Shown in pieces: positions 15,110-28,200 of a stretch of 64,000 nucleotides of DNA. Both the position numbers and the translations under genes were made by a program. This DNA is from Aphis gossypii (taxonomy: Eukaryota; Arthropoda; Insecta; Hemiptera; Aphididae): the NCBI RefSeq assembly GCF_020184175.1, contig NC_065532.1, positions 32,302,001 to 32,366,000 on the forward strand, given 5' to 3'. The notes beneath the pieces are model-generated. The model saw only the letters and a list, made by a program, of their open reading frames with translations, was not told the DNA's origin and did no database searches. Position 1 is the first letter of the stretch; the number at the start of each line of letters is the position of its first letter.

Positions 15110-17100
15110 ATTTTATGTGTGTGTGTGCTAGCAGAGAGCCTGGCGAGAGATGACGAGCGCGCGGGCGCCGCCACTAATGCCGTTTCTCGAGTACGCGCAC
15201 GCGGTGCCACCAACCGAACCGGTTCGCCGTCGCCGGCGAGACGGCGACCGTGCTCCGAACCCGACGACGACCGTGCGCGTCGCGCGACCGTTTTGACTTT
15301 GACATACACGTCACGTTGCGTTCGGACGTTCGATCGCGTCGGTTTCCCAGCAAGTAAACGGCCGTCGTCGCCCGCGAACGTTGGTGACGCGCGCGTCGAC
15401 GTTCGGGAAACGGTCGGCAGCACCGCTGGTAGCCGCGGTAACGTGGTGTCTGATGCAGTTTGCGTACCGCCAAACGGTTTGAACCGGACGTACAATCACG
15501 GTATTATATTATTATATCGAATAGACATAGAGGGCCGCTGCGGCCGCGACCGCGTTTGGGAACCAATGGTCCGAACACGACGCGACGTCCTTGAAACAAT
15601 ACAAGAAAAACATGCAAAAAATTACTCGCAAGCTTGGGACCGAATTCCGTCGATTTCTCTTGTTCCGTGGCGGCTATGGTGGATTTGACGACGACGCCTC
15701 TGTGTCTGTCCACCTGACCGGCAAACGTGGACATTTTTCTGCGAAAACAAATCGAGCCGTGAAATAGAATCGAACGACAACCCAAAACATGATAATATTA
15801 TGATATGATGATGATGTATAAATAATCGTAATTTTCCTTCCTCCTCCACCCCTTAAAAACCCGTACACCACCCGCCCATAGGGCCTTAAGTATTTCGCGT
15901 AGGTACCTGACGGTGGCGTACAACGACAGCGGCGGTTGTCTGGAAACCATGTAAAGCAGCGCGGTGTGCGCGAGTCTGTGCACGTTTTAACCTGTTGCCC
16001 GCGTGCAAAAAGGGACGTCCGCGGCGGCGGCGGCGGTGGCGGAGATCAGGAAAAGACCGAACGACGACGAACAGACGAGCGAGAGGGACAAACGACGTCG
16101 AGAGAGAGACGGCGAGCGCGAGAGAGGAGCCGAGACACACACCGGTAGAGAAAAAAGACGGGCGGTGCGACGGAGACAGAGCGCGCGTATAATATACAGT
16201 GTAGATGCGTAAAAAAAAAAATAAGGAAAGAATGTGGTGCCGGGTACGTCGAACGAACGTGGGTGGGGGGGTCTGGAGAGACGGCGGTCGTGGACGTGGT
16301 GGGGGGAGCGGCGGCGGCGGCGGCGGTTGCCGGTTGCAACAGCGCCGCCGACTGGTCGATAAAGCTGAGAAATTTTGTGGGCGCTGACAGTGCGGGCCCG
16401 CCGGAGCACAGTCGACTGGTATACCATATCCGTGTGTTTGTGTACGCTCTCGTTTGCGCGCGCGTGTGTGTGTGTGTGTTTGTGCGCGCGGCGTTCGTGT
16501 GCGTGTGTGTGCGACCGTGTTTTTTCGTTCGTAGAATCCGGCCGCCGCCGTAACGTTTGTCCGCGTGTGTGTGTGTGCGCGCGCTCGCGCTAGCTCGTGA
16601 ATCGGCGCTGTGCCTGTGCGTGCGTCAGTGTGTGTGCGTTATCCGCCTCCGGTAATTCGACTCCGTCAGTCTATTCAATAATATTGTTGTTGTCGCACAC
16701 ACGCCGCGCGATCGGCGGTACAGCTAAAAAACAGTTTTTTTTTTTTTATATATATTTGATTATTATTATTTTTTTTCGATTATTTTTCCGCCGATAGATC
16801 GTTTTGTGTACAGCGGCAGTAGTAGTAGTAGTAATAATAATATTGTGCGTCGGTATTATTGTAATACATAACTAATAATAATAATAATAATAATAGTGTA
16901 TTTTTGTTTTGTTTTTGTGTTTTGTAGTCCGCGTGCGTGTCGTGTACATTGTTTTTTCGCCGATTCCGTCGTGTGTTTTCGTGTCGTGATACAATATGGT
17001 CCGCCGCTGCTCGGGGAAAGTTGTGAGATGACGTTTCGTGTCGTTTCGAACTCGCCATAGCCGCAGCAGCTCGCCGGTGTCCATTGAACAAACGTGAACG
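15110..17100 (+). promoter_or_regulatory. CpG-rich island, probable plexin promoter/5' UTR
   Basis: GC content and CpG frequency rise sharply against AT-rich flanks, with GGC/CGG triplet runs (about 16020-16050, 16300-16330), GT/GC repeats (about 16460-16590) and an AAT/AGT run near 16815-16896. Overlapping open frames occur on both strands, as expected where AT-rich stop codons are depleted, and none has a recognisable domain. Its 3' edge leads into a strong splice donor at 17363, so I read it as promoter plus untranslated first exon of the plexin gene downstream. A divergent minus-strand transcript is possible. The exact transcription start cannot be placed from sequence. Confidence 0.55.
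16459..16590. repeat. GT/GC-rich simple repeats in the island
   Basis: Several interrupted TG and GCG runs lie within the CpG island. They explain the Cys/Val-rich spurious open frames there. Confidence 0.85.
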
Positions 17101-17362
17101 GGTCTCTCCGCCGCCGTCGATTAGATCGGTTCGTTTTTGTGCGCGTGAACGCGATGCTGCCGGACGCAGTGGCGTTATTACCATCGACGATAATCGCCGT
17201 TAACCGACTCTGTTGTCATTCGCCGACGATCGTCTAAAAATTCAAAGAGAAGAAAAGTCCGTTGTGATCACCTCCGTCCGTCCGTCCGTTTTCCGCGGTA
17301 TCTGTTACTCGACCGCCATGTCTTGATAATACGGACGCGCCATGCCGTTTTCCGGGCACGAG
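16800..17362 (+). other. Candidate 5' UTR exon 1 of plexin (3' end defined)
   Basis: The segment ends at GAG|GTACGT, a near-ideal splice donor with GT at 17363-17364. The 5' boundary is not determinable; the value given only marks where sequence of this character runs into the donor. The matching acceptor would be TTTTGTTTTAG just before 25164. Several short upstream ATGs are present, the last at 17342. The link to the plexin coding exon is inferred from strand, splice-site strength and the absence of another plausible downstream partner. Confidence 0.45.
17342..17362 (+). other. Upstream ORF crossing the predicted splice junction
   Basis: ATG at 17342 reads seven codons (MPFSGHE) up to the donor at 17362. 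If exon 1 joins the exon starting at 25164, the next codons are GAA TAG, giving the 8-residue peptide MPFSGHEE and a stop at 25167-25169. It ends 72 bases before the preferred plexin ATG. It exists only if the predicted splice is used. Such a uORF would be expected to lower translation of the main frame. Confidence 0.4.
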
Positions 17363-20290
17363 GTACGTGGACTATTGTTGTTTATCATAGTTGTCTATAT
17401 TGTAGATTCGCTCGTAGACAGTTGCAGTCAGGCAGGCTAGGGATGTTAGGTTTGAAAATGTTTTTTTTTGTGTAGCTCCTGCCCCAGCTGGCAATTTCCA
17501 CGATCCCCGCCGAGAGAAAGGTCTTGAGAACCGCTCACGACGTGCGAAAACAATCGCATCGTAGTGGTGCGCTGCCCGCGTTGTGGCGGCTGCGGTGCCG
17601 ATCTGTAAAATTAGCAGTGTTGTAGAAAATACTTTTGAATATCTTATATTCTACTCTTATAGCAAGTTAAGTACTCTTTAAATAAGAAATAAGTAAGGTA
17701 CTATCCTCGGTACTATCAAAGTCCCGAATATCAAATTAAAATTGTATTTTATGAGCAATTATCAGTTAGAGGAATCTACTCAATTAATGTTATTAAATAT
17801 TTAAATGTAAAAAAATAAACACAGTATGATAAGCAATAGTAACCTAAAACACGGTTACATATTATGAATATCAAAATAACCGCATAAACCTATTAAACCT
17901 CTAATCATAATCATAGTTTCATTGCATTAATATTTGACAAACTATTTTAAATCAATAGTTAATAATTTATATTTTATAGGTAGCTGTAAGTAATGTCTAT
18001 TATCTTACTCTGACTTAGACAAACAAATAAATAGGTATAATTGGGTTAAATGAATAGGGAGGTAATTGTGAATTGTTTTAAATTGAATAATGATTGTATT
18101 CAATACTTAAAAATGTTATTTAAAGTAATTAAAAAAGAGGATTAGAAAGATAGGTGTTAAAAAAATAGTGTTTAAATACCCAACTACCATTACTTAAATA
18201 CATTAAATCACTACACAGTATTTATTAGATATGTGTACCATATAATCATATTATACTGTTGCGTCATATTTTATTTGTTTTGACGATTGTGTTTTACCAA
18301 CATCAGAAGGAAGTACCGTGCTTAATAGCTAAATTTCATCTAGTGTAGGAATGTGACTTAGATGGTAAACTACAAATAATTTCTACATTTTTTTGTTTTA
18401 CTCCACCAATTATCTTGAGTTAAGAGATTAACTTACCCTCATTTGTTATTCATCTGTCTTACTAATATTTAACATAGCAAATTTTATATTCAGAAGAATC
18501 CATTTTACCTCGCATTTTACTCTAATAGGTATATTTAATGTTGAAGTGAATTAAAATTTATTATAACATTGCTAGAATATTATCCAATGACTGATATTTT
18601 AATTTTAGTACATATTATGAGCATTTTGTTTCAATTGTAAATTTTTTTCTTTGTACAATTTAAAATACTCAATACTTTTGCTTAAAAATTAAAATATAAA
18701 TAAATGCCTAATAGGTCACTGGTTATTATTCTATAATGTAAAATTGATTTTGGATCATTTCTGTCTAATGTTAAAAATAATAGAGTAAAAGGGATTATTT
18801 TGAATATACAATTTTTCTATGTTATGTGTTAATAAGACTGTAATGTGATACTAAATGTGTATTTAACATCTTCTAAACTTAATCAATAATCTTATCACTA
18901 CTTTGTGATATACAACCTATTAGGTATAATATAACTAAACATAATATTATACTTTCCTTAGTCCTTACCATGTCAGATGTTCAACACTGCTAAGGGAAGG
19001 TATTTCTCTTGTCTTATACTTTGCATCCTACACTTTTAAAAGTGTACCTTGGCAGATTTTGATTTCATATAATTTCATATAGGTAGGTATATGATAGTTT
19101 TATGAACTTAATTCCATCTAAATAAGTAATTTTACGTCTTTAACATTTGTTAGTCAGTATATACTTATTATGAGTTATTTGTATACTAGTAAGCATCTGA
19201 GTATTTTAACTAGTATTTTATTAATGGCAATAGTTTTAAAATTTTAAACAATCAGGTATATTATTATGTTGTTATAAAGTGTACTTCATTATATTTTATT
19301 TATTATGTAATTAATAATATAGCTAAAGATTTTAACATTTCTAAAATTCTGTAAGTGCATTTTAGTAGATACTTCAATAAGAGTATGTAGTTACATATTT
19401 TAATCCAATTTTTTTATTATTTTCTACTTACAATGTGTAAATTTAAAATATTTAAATAATAAAAATGTTTACTGGTCATATACTTAATATCATAAAATGT
19501 TTAAAATCAATTGTATCTGGTACTTGCTGGTACTTATCTAGTTTAGAAATGTTAAATCCTAAAAGGAAGATTCATCGTTCCTATTTATGAAATGTGTATC
19601 ACTATATTGTAGTTTTATAGCAAGGGTACCCAATTTATTTGGAAACAGCTTATAATTTCAATTACATTTAGCTGGCTGACCATTTTATGAATAGAACACT
19701 TAAGATTAGTATAGATGCATATTGCTGTATAAAATAAAATTAACAAAAAACTTTAAAGAAATAGGTAATAATAATAATTAAAAATAGAATAGATTCTTGG
19801 TGGGCCAATTTTAATGTGTTGACGGGCTTGGGTTTAGGCAGTCTTGTTTTACAATTTATCCTGTTACATACTTTTATTAATATCTAAATTTATATTGGGC
19901 TCATCCTATTACAAAAAAAAAAAATCCTTATTAATCCAATTTTACTATTAGTTATTTAACATTTTCAAGAAGTTTATGATAATGGTTGGCATATACCATT
20001 AGGTATACGAACATAATATGATAATACTTATCTCCTCATAAAGTAAAATTGTTATCCCTGGCATGCTATGCATATCATAATTAAAATCTTTTTGAACACA
20101 ATATAATATGTTATATCATTGATTATTATTGATACATTTAATTTTAAAATTTATTTGACTATCTAAATAATTTTAAAATTTACATTTCTACATTGTAAAC
20201 ACTAAGTGATTTCATTTTTTTGGTAAATTGTAAATATATGAATACTAATACAACTAAACAATTTTTTTAACTTAACCCAATAAAAATGTT

Positions 20291-20424
20291 AAGAGCCGTT
20301 CTTACAATGTCCGGTTAAGTGTCGATTAAGACTAACCGGTGAATTCTATCGGTTAACTCATGATAAATTCTTTCGGTTAGGGATATCAGGCACTAGGTAA
20401 CCGAACATTGTAAAAACAGCCCTT
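20291..20424. mobile_element. Short TIR-bearing MITE
   Basis: About 34-base imperfect terminal inverted repeats are present: the left arm begins AAGAGCCGTTCTTACAATGT, and the right arm read in reverse begins AAGGGCTGTTTTTACAATGT. The interior repeats CGGTTA motifs in both orientations, so most of the element could fold back. The junctions fit a TA (or TTA-like) target duplication. There is no coding capacity. Confidence 0.7.
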
Positions 20425-22455
20425 ATTGATATATATTTAGTACTTGGTAATTTCACATCTTTGTTAGAAAAAGTAAACAATTACAAAAATGTTTGGTACC
20501 TATTTAACAATATGTAGGTTACTTAATAAAGTAAATACTCTATTAATATATTGATGCTAACTAATTAATTTGATTAATAATATTATTTATTAAGATGATT
20601 AAAGCTAATTGATATATTCTTCTATAAAAATAAATGAATAACAGTTATTTTTATTTTTAATACTTTTTAGGTATAGGTAATATATTAAATAGGTATCTGA
20701 GTACCTACCTATCTCTTAAAATATATATTCACAGTTTTAATTAGGTATTGGTAGGTACTATTAAGTTATATAATGTACCTATAATTTTAAATGTCTAATT
20801 ACCTAATTAATTACCAATTATAAATTATTCATCTTATATCGGATCAAATATGTTTGATATATTGTAAAGTATATATTTTAATTAGGTATTTATTTAATAT
20901 ATAAATAACAAATGTAAATTTGGTAAATAACACAATAACTACCGACTGTAGTTTATAGCTTGTTATAAATAATTTATTTTATAATTATTTTTGTATTTAC
21001 CCCTCTAAAATTTAGAGTTCACCCTCAAGATGACCTTTCATACTAATCAGACTATGAATAAGCTTAGTACATTATATTTTTTTCTAGTTCTTGTGAATAG
21101 TGGCTATCAATTTGACAAGCTATACTATCATATCTATCTGTGATAAATAACACATTGTTGTTATTTATTTAAAGAGCTGAAAATTTATAAGACAAAATGT
21201 ATTTATGTTTATTAAAAGAGAATATGACTAGACCTTACAAAAGCTTTCATCAATGAATATTTAATCAGGATTATTTTGAAGAAAACTACATCTATGCCAA
21301 GTCATTATAATGTATCAATAATATACTTATCTCGAAACTTATCTTGTTTGAAATTCATTTTATATACCTAAGTATAGTTATCCAATGATAATTAACAATA
21401 CAATTTGTATGATATTGAGTTATCTAAAATAATAATATACTTAATTAAAATTTATAATTAATATATTTCTTTTATTGTGAATATAGGTTGTAATGTAGTA
21501 AAGATACAGTTAATTATGATTGATTATATTATATAACATTATAGTAATTGTGGTTTTGTTCTAAATGTTGTAATAATTTATTTTTTTAAATGCTAAGTAA
21601 GAATTTATCATTACCTAAATAAATTACTTTTATTTCTGCAATTATTGATACAAAATGTATAAAAGAAATATTTGAAGAATAATGTATAAAATTTATAGTT
21701 GGTATACAGTAGAATTTTTTATAAGTTGGTAATAAACTAGTGAATCAAGGATTTAATGATGAGAATTAGTAGTAAGATTGAAAAATGACAATATCACTAC
21801 AATATGAGTATTAGAGTATTAATATAACCAACAAGTGTTTAATGGCTGTCAGTAACAATTAATAAAAATAAAATATGGTAGGTAGGTAATTACAAATAGT
21901 AAAATATAGTGAACGGTATGAGATAATAAAAATCATTTTTTGTTAGTGTTGTGTCATCAAAGTGAGATATTTATGACAAGTTAACAATATTCAAAAAAAA
22001 AAAAGAATAAAAATAACAACTGATCCCGCAACTGATGTTAATTTTTAAATTTAACATTTTTAATTCCTTAATATATTATAATTAATAGCTATGATATTTA
22101 TTTTGTATGTAACCAGTATAGTATAAAATACTCTAAATCAAAAGTAACAATTAAATTTAGTAGTGTAATGAAATAAAAAATTAAGTTAAATAGTGAAATT
22201 AGACCCAGGTGACTGATTTTGAGTTCATTTGATTTTATAACTCATACAATACCTACCAAAAAAAATCTCATTTGATTCATTAAAGTTTTGTATTGTATGT
22301 CTGAAAACATGCTGACCCTGGTAATGAATGTACTTTTATTTAAGTTACCTATTTCTTTTGTTATAAATTTGGAAGTTATATTTTTAGGATTAAACAATAA
22401 CACTTAGTCTCAAATTTAGTTATTGTTATGAGTTATAACTATCAAGTGTTTTTTT

Positions 22456-22562
22456 TGTCTAGTGCACTTAAAACTAAGTAATAAAAGAATAAATGCTAAA
22501 GAATCTACTTTAATAGCTCATGATTCAGGAAGTAGAAGTGACATCTGTCATACTCCTTTTGT
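22456..22562 (+). other. Exon-like segment in the plexin intron, weak
   Basis: A strong polypyrimidine-acceptor (GTTTTTTTTGTCTAG) precedes an open frame containing KRINAKESTLIAHDSG, less AT-biased in codon choice than its surroundings. I see no clear donor and no recognisable protein. It may be an alternative 5' exon, an exonised repeat or chance. Confidence 0.2.
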
Positions 22563-24383
22563 ATTTTCATTTAAACTTCATACCTATATGTTTTCTTGTA
22601 GATATTTATTTAATATTGTATCAATTGATATTCTTACAGCATTCTTAAATCATACTAAAAAGATAATTTTGTAATGCAATATTTATGATCTGTGGACTTA
22701 TGGTATAGTTTGAAATTTATATTCAAAATTTTAAAATGAGCAAATTATTTTCAATCATATCTAAAAAAAATTGATGAATTGGGTACTTCATAATTTAAGA
22801 TGATAAGCATACCGATAATATTTAATTAATGTTATATTACTTAGGTAGATAATAATATTAGCAATATTTTTGTGATACATTCGTTTGCCTATCTAATACA
22901 ATAATTAGGTATAAAAGGTAAATTAAAGTACCTTTAATTATTATTTTTACTAATTGTTGGTACTGGTGTATACTATATTTTATATATATAAAAGGAACAT
23001 CTTTAAATTATAAACTACAATTTTGTGAACAAGTAAAACAAATAAATATTAAATATTATAAAAATGTGCATGTTTTATTGCTCTTTCTTTTTTACAGGTG
23101 CTTAACACAATAAAATTATTACTGAATTTTTACTATTTACAACAGTTGATTTATAGTTGATATTAAAAAAAAATTCAACTTCAAAATTTAAGAATATAAT
23201 CTGTACCCAAGCAAAGAATTTTTTTCATATTTTAATTTTAAAAATTAGTAGGTACTAAATAAATAATAGATTTTTTTTAAATTCATATGACTCGTTTTAA
23301 ATTTTTTAAGTAGATGAAAAAATTTTACTTAAACAAATTGTATAAATTTAATATGTACCTATGTAAATTTGTTTTTATTTATTCAATTAAAAAAAAAAAT
23401 TGTTCGTAATTATTTAATTTTAAATGAAATAGTGTAAATTACTTTTAAAATATTCAATCAATAAAAATTATCTTTGACAACAGAATGATTGACTGAATCA
23501 AGAATTTGAATTTAAATGTATAAATTCCAGCTGCAAACACATATGTTTGATTTCAACTTAATATTTTGTGCATTATTTAGACTAGGTATTTAGGTACACT
23601 TAAACATTACAAGTTTATATCTAATAAATTTACAATCAAGAAATGATTGTATTAAGGGTCTTTTAAAAATCAAAACAAAAAACGGAAATGGATCTAACTT
23701 ATATTAGTTTTGTTTTATAACAGTAGTATATTACATTATTTTTAACTGTTGTATGCATACTCATTATAATAAATTATTTACATTAATTATCAACATTATT
23801 AAAAGAATTATATTCTTCTTCTATGTATTATTAAGTATAAATTTAATGTTTATTATTACTTATTTATTAAAAATAAGTTTTAATGAGAATAGGATTGTGT
23901 TTATGATTGTTATTAAGAGTGATTCTTTAAAAAGTAAACATACATACATACAAAGTGTTAACATTTTTGAATGTCAGCAAACATTTTTTATCTCATATTT
24001 TGAAGTAGAATATATTTCTGAGAATTTTGGTAATGTTACGAGTTGATAATTAGTTTAAGTATTGAACATTTAGAAAGTGAAGTGTCAAGAACAGCAGGGT
24101 ACCCCCAAATGTCGCATATTCATATTTAATTTGGAAATGACGTTTTGATAGATAGAATTTAATAAGCAGGTAGTATACGGACGTATACGGATGAGAGAAA
24201 TATTTTAAATTTGAAAAGTAGACCATTATGTCACACACGTTCGAAAGCGTTCGGAATATCAAGGAATTAGGAAATGCGAAGTATTTTTTTTTCTTTGGTG
24301 GGGGGAATTGATTTAGCGTCACAAGTCTGTATATTTCATTTGTTGTTGGGTGAACCTAAATTAAGTTTCAGGTACAACTGTTG

Positions 24384-24547
24384 CAGTGGCGTAACAAAAA
24401 AATTTGGGCCTCCCCGCAAAAATAAAAAAATGTTAAAAATGGGCCCCTAATATATTGTTCTACCAAATATAATCCTATAACCAAAGGCCAAAAATTACCG
24501 TGCCCCCCCTGCAACGAGGGGTCTGCAGACCCTTAATTATGCCACTG
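24384..24547. mobile_element. hAT-type MITE (164 bp)
   Basis: Ends are CAGTGGCGTAA and TTATGCCACTG, which are exact 7-base inverted termini extending imperfectly to 11. The flanks AACTGTTG and AACTATTT agree at 6 of 8 bases, consistent with an aged 8-bp hAT target duplication. The interior has the GGGCC / CCCCCC composition typical of this kind of short element. It is non-coding. Confidence 0.7.
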
Positions 24548-24663
24548 AACTATTTTAGGTATTTATTTGTATTTATTTGTATTTACAATGATAATAGGTA
24601 AGATGCGTTAAGAATTAAACTGTAGTCGTAATATTCATTCATAATTAAAATTTAAGATAATCA

Positions 24664-24716
24664 ATGCCGCATCTACGGTTTCGCAGTTAAGACGACCGCG
24701 CTAACCGCGTCTTGAA
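24664..24716 (-). repeat. Probable tRNA-derived SINE fragment
   Basis: Read on the minus strand, GGTTAGCGCGGTCGTCTTAA followed by CTGCGAAACC resembles a tRNA-type box A and anticodon arm as found at SINE heads. No good box B and no full cloverleaf are seen, so it is not a functional tRNA gene. Confidence 0.4.
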
Positions 24717-25241
24717 TATTTCGTTATACAATACTAGACCATGTATGTTAGTGATGGTTTAATATTTATGTTATTTATAATATTATTACCATTTATTAAA
24801 AAAAAAATGAACATTATATTTTAATACTTATAACTTAAAAACGTGTATAATGGTGAGAACGAAAGTGATAACGTGTGCGTATCGGATAATTGCCACCAAA
24901 GAACACGCATAAGCTATACAATTTTAAAATCTTTAGTGTCTAACCAATTAATTACTCTTTCCTAATTCTATTCTCATGTAGAAAATCTCAAAAAATATTC
25001 TGTTAATAAAATAAAAAAAATGATAAAAAATATTTTATCCAAAAATGTTAATACTTTTTGAGGAAATGAGTGTTTACTTTACAATAAATCGCTCAGTCTT
25101 TAAATGACTTTATTGCGAAGTGTTAATTTTAGTTCTAATGTTATTTGCTTATTTTTGTTTTAGGAATAGACTGTCTATATGGTCATCTATCAACATATGT
25201 CTTCCATATTCCCATGTACTGGAAAAACCAGACGTCGTACA

Positions 25242-28200
25242 ATGCAGACCACCCACCGTCTGTGGGTAACACTTTTTTATTTGGCATGTCTAAGTGTAAG
25301 TTATAGTCATTCCAATATAATAAAAATATTCAAAGACGATGATTCGACGCCAATGTTCAATAATCTTGTCATTGACAAGAATACTGGGCGCTTATTTGTG
25401 GGTGCCATCAATCATCTATATCAACTTACACCTGATCTCAATGTAACTAATCAAGTGGTTACTGGCCCCATTGAAGATTCTTTTGAATGTGGGGCCAATA
25501 TGTGTCCTAACTCCACTATTAAAAACTTAACTGATAATGTAAATAAAGTACTTGTTATCGATTATACTACATCTAGAATAATCACTTGTGGATCAGTTTC
25601 ACAAGGCATGTGTACAGTTCGAAATTTAAATAACATATCTGATACAGTACAATTAGTTAAAGAAGCGGTGGTTGCAAACAATATGGAAGCATCTACTATT
25701 GCTTTCATTGCACCTGGACCTCCAAATCCACCTATGACACAAGTGATGTATATTGGAGTTACATTTACCGGAAACTCCCCTTATCGTTCTGATGTTCCAG
25801 CTATATCTTCTAGAAGTTTAGATAGTCAAAATATGTTAAATATTGCTCACGTTGGAGTAATTTCTGGTACTCGGGTATATGTAAATACTCTGAACCGTGA
25901 ACGATATCTCATTAATTATGTTTATGGTTTTAGTTCTGAAACTTTCAGTTACTTTTTAACAACTCAAATGCGTAGTGTAACATCTCCTTCTCCATACATA
26001 TCTAAAATGGTAAGGTTATGCCATGAAGATAAAAGTTATTATTCTTACACAGAAATTCCACTGGAGTGTACTAGTAAAGATCAGTCATATAATTTAGTAC
26101 AGGCTGGGTATGTTGGTAAAATTGGCTCAGACTTAGCTACAGATCTTGGTATTACGCCTCAAGATGACGTTTTATTTGCTGTATTTTCAAGCAGTAATCA
26201 AAGCGAAAGTGAGTTAAAAAACAAACCTAATGACCAAAGTGCACTATGTGTTTATTCATTAAAAGCAATACGAAGAAAATTTTTACAAAATATTAATGCA
26301 TGCTTCAGTGGCAAAGGAAATCGTGGTCTGGACTTTATATCACCAAGCCATGCATGCGTTGGAACCAAGCTTCAGACAATTACTGAAGATTTTTGTGGTA
26401 TGGATGTCAATACTCCTTTAGGAGGTGATTCACCAATGACTGCTATTCCAGTTCTAACGTTCAATACTCGTCTTACTGCAGTAACTGCAACTTCTACTGG
26501 TGATTTTACGGTTGTATTTGTTGGGACCAATAATGGCCATGTCAAAAAAATAGTAGTTGAAAGTTCTGTAAAAGCTATTGAATATGGAGATATAGTTATT
26601 CAAGAGAACTCTCCAATCAATCAAGATTTAATAGTTGATCCTCAACAAATGCATTTGTATGCAATGACTAGAAACAGAGTTTCCATGATTAAAGTTCAAG
26701 AATGTCATATGTATTCATCATGTTTAGATTGCTTGGCTGCAAAGGATCCGTATTGTGGGTGGTGTTCATTAGAAAATAAATGCAGTTTACGCTCAAATTG
26801 CGAAGATGCAGCAAATGATCCATTATATTGGATACCATATAAAAGTGGTAAGTGCACAACGATTGCTTCTGTTACACCAAGTCAACTACAAAAGACCACA
26901 GCTAGAACATTGGAATTAGTTATTGATAATTTGCCATTGCTTGAAGGTCCATTTTACTGTGCATTTTCAGTGTTTGATAAAGTGTTAATAACAAATGCTA
27001 CTAGAAAATCATTTGGCGTCAATTGTACAACACCACGAACAGATTTACTACCTTTTATACCAGCTAACCAACATCATTTCACTACAAAATTGTCTGTCAA
27101 AACAGCCAAGGGACCAAACTTTGTAGCCACTAATTTCACATTTTTTGATTGCAGTACTTACACATCGTGTACACAATGTGTAAATTCTTCGTTTCCTTGT
27201 GATTGGTGTGCTGAAGCTCATAGATGTACGCATGACACGGCAGAAAATTGTAGAAATGATATTTTAGTCACTGGTGTAAATCGTGTTGGTCCAAGTTTCC
27301 GAAGTGGGCCATCATTTTGTCCAACAATTAATGGATCTGATACAGGAAGTACTGAAATTTTAGTACCTTCTGGTATTAAAAAGCCAATTCGAGTGAAGGT
27401 ACACATTATTGGCCAATTTATTGCTCAAACACGTTTTGTATGCCAATTTAATATAGAGGGTCGTGTTTCGAGTGTAAATGCGGCATTAGTAGCGGACACC
27501 ATATATTGTGAAACGATGGAGTTTAGTTATAATTCACATTTTTCTAATATCACGGCGACTTTTGCTGTGATTTGGGGAGGATCTAAACCATTGGATAATC
27601 CGCATGATATTCATGTTGTCATTTACAGATGTAGTGATATGGCTGACGACTGTGGTATGTGTTTAGCATTGCCCGAAAAATATAAATGTGGATGGTGTCA
27701 AGCCACTAATAGTTGTGAAGTTATAGATCAATGTGACAGGGCAGTTGTTACGTGGCTCAATCGAAACAAGACTTGTCCGAATCTTCAAATAACATCATTT
27801 TGGCCACTTGCTGGACCGTGGGAAGGTCACACCAATATTACAATTATCGGAAAAAATTTAGGAAAAAGTTTTAATGACATATATAGTGGTGTTACTGTAG
27901 CTGGATTACGGTGTGCTCCATACGCTCATTTGTATGAAACTACCAGAAAAATAGTATGTAGAGTTGATGGGCCGGGCAGTGAAGATATAAGAGAAGGTCC
28001 AATTGTGGTTCAAGTTGAAGGATTCAGAGGTGAATCTAAAACAAATTATCATTTTGTCGATCCCATCATAAATAGTTTTTATCCTGGTTATGGTCCAAAA
28101 TCTGGCGGAACAACTCTTAAAATTGTAGGAAAGTTCATGAATGCTGGAAGTAATATTCAAGTATTCTTCGAAAATTCTTTACCGTGTATTGTCGTCAATA

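Larger units (their letters stand above)
17363..25163 (+). other. Predicted 5' UTR intron of plexin
   Basis: This is the 7,801-base interval between the donor GTACGT at 17363 and the acceptor tract ending TTTTGTTTTAG at 25163. The interior is AT-rich with no convincing gene. It contains MITEs at 20.29 kb and 24.38 kb, a probable SINE fragment at 24.66 kb and a short candidate exon-like segment at about 22.46-22.56 kb. Confidence 0.45.

Noticed and set aside
15053..15688. 211-codon open frame starting with a hydrophobic segment
   Set aside because: It begins inside the MITE terminus, lies in a CpG island where several frames are open on both strands, and shows no domain or conserved composition.
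15987..16427. 146-codon minus-strand frame in the CpG island
   Set aside because: Low-complexity Arg/Ser-rich translation of GGC and GA repeats.
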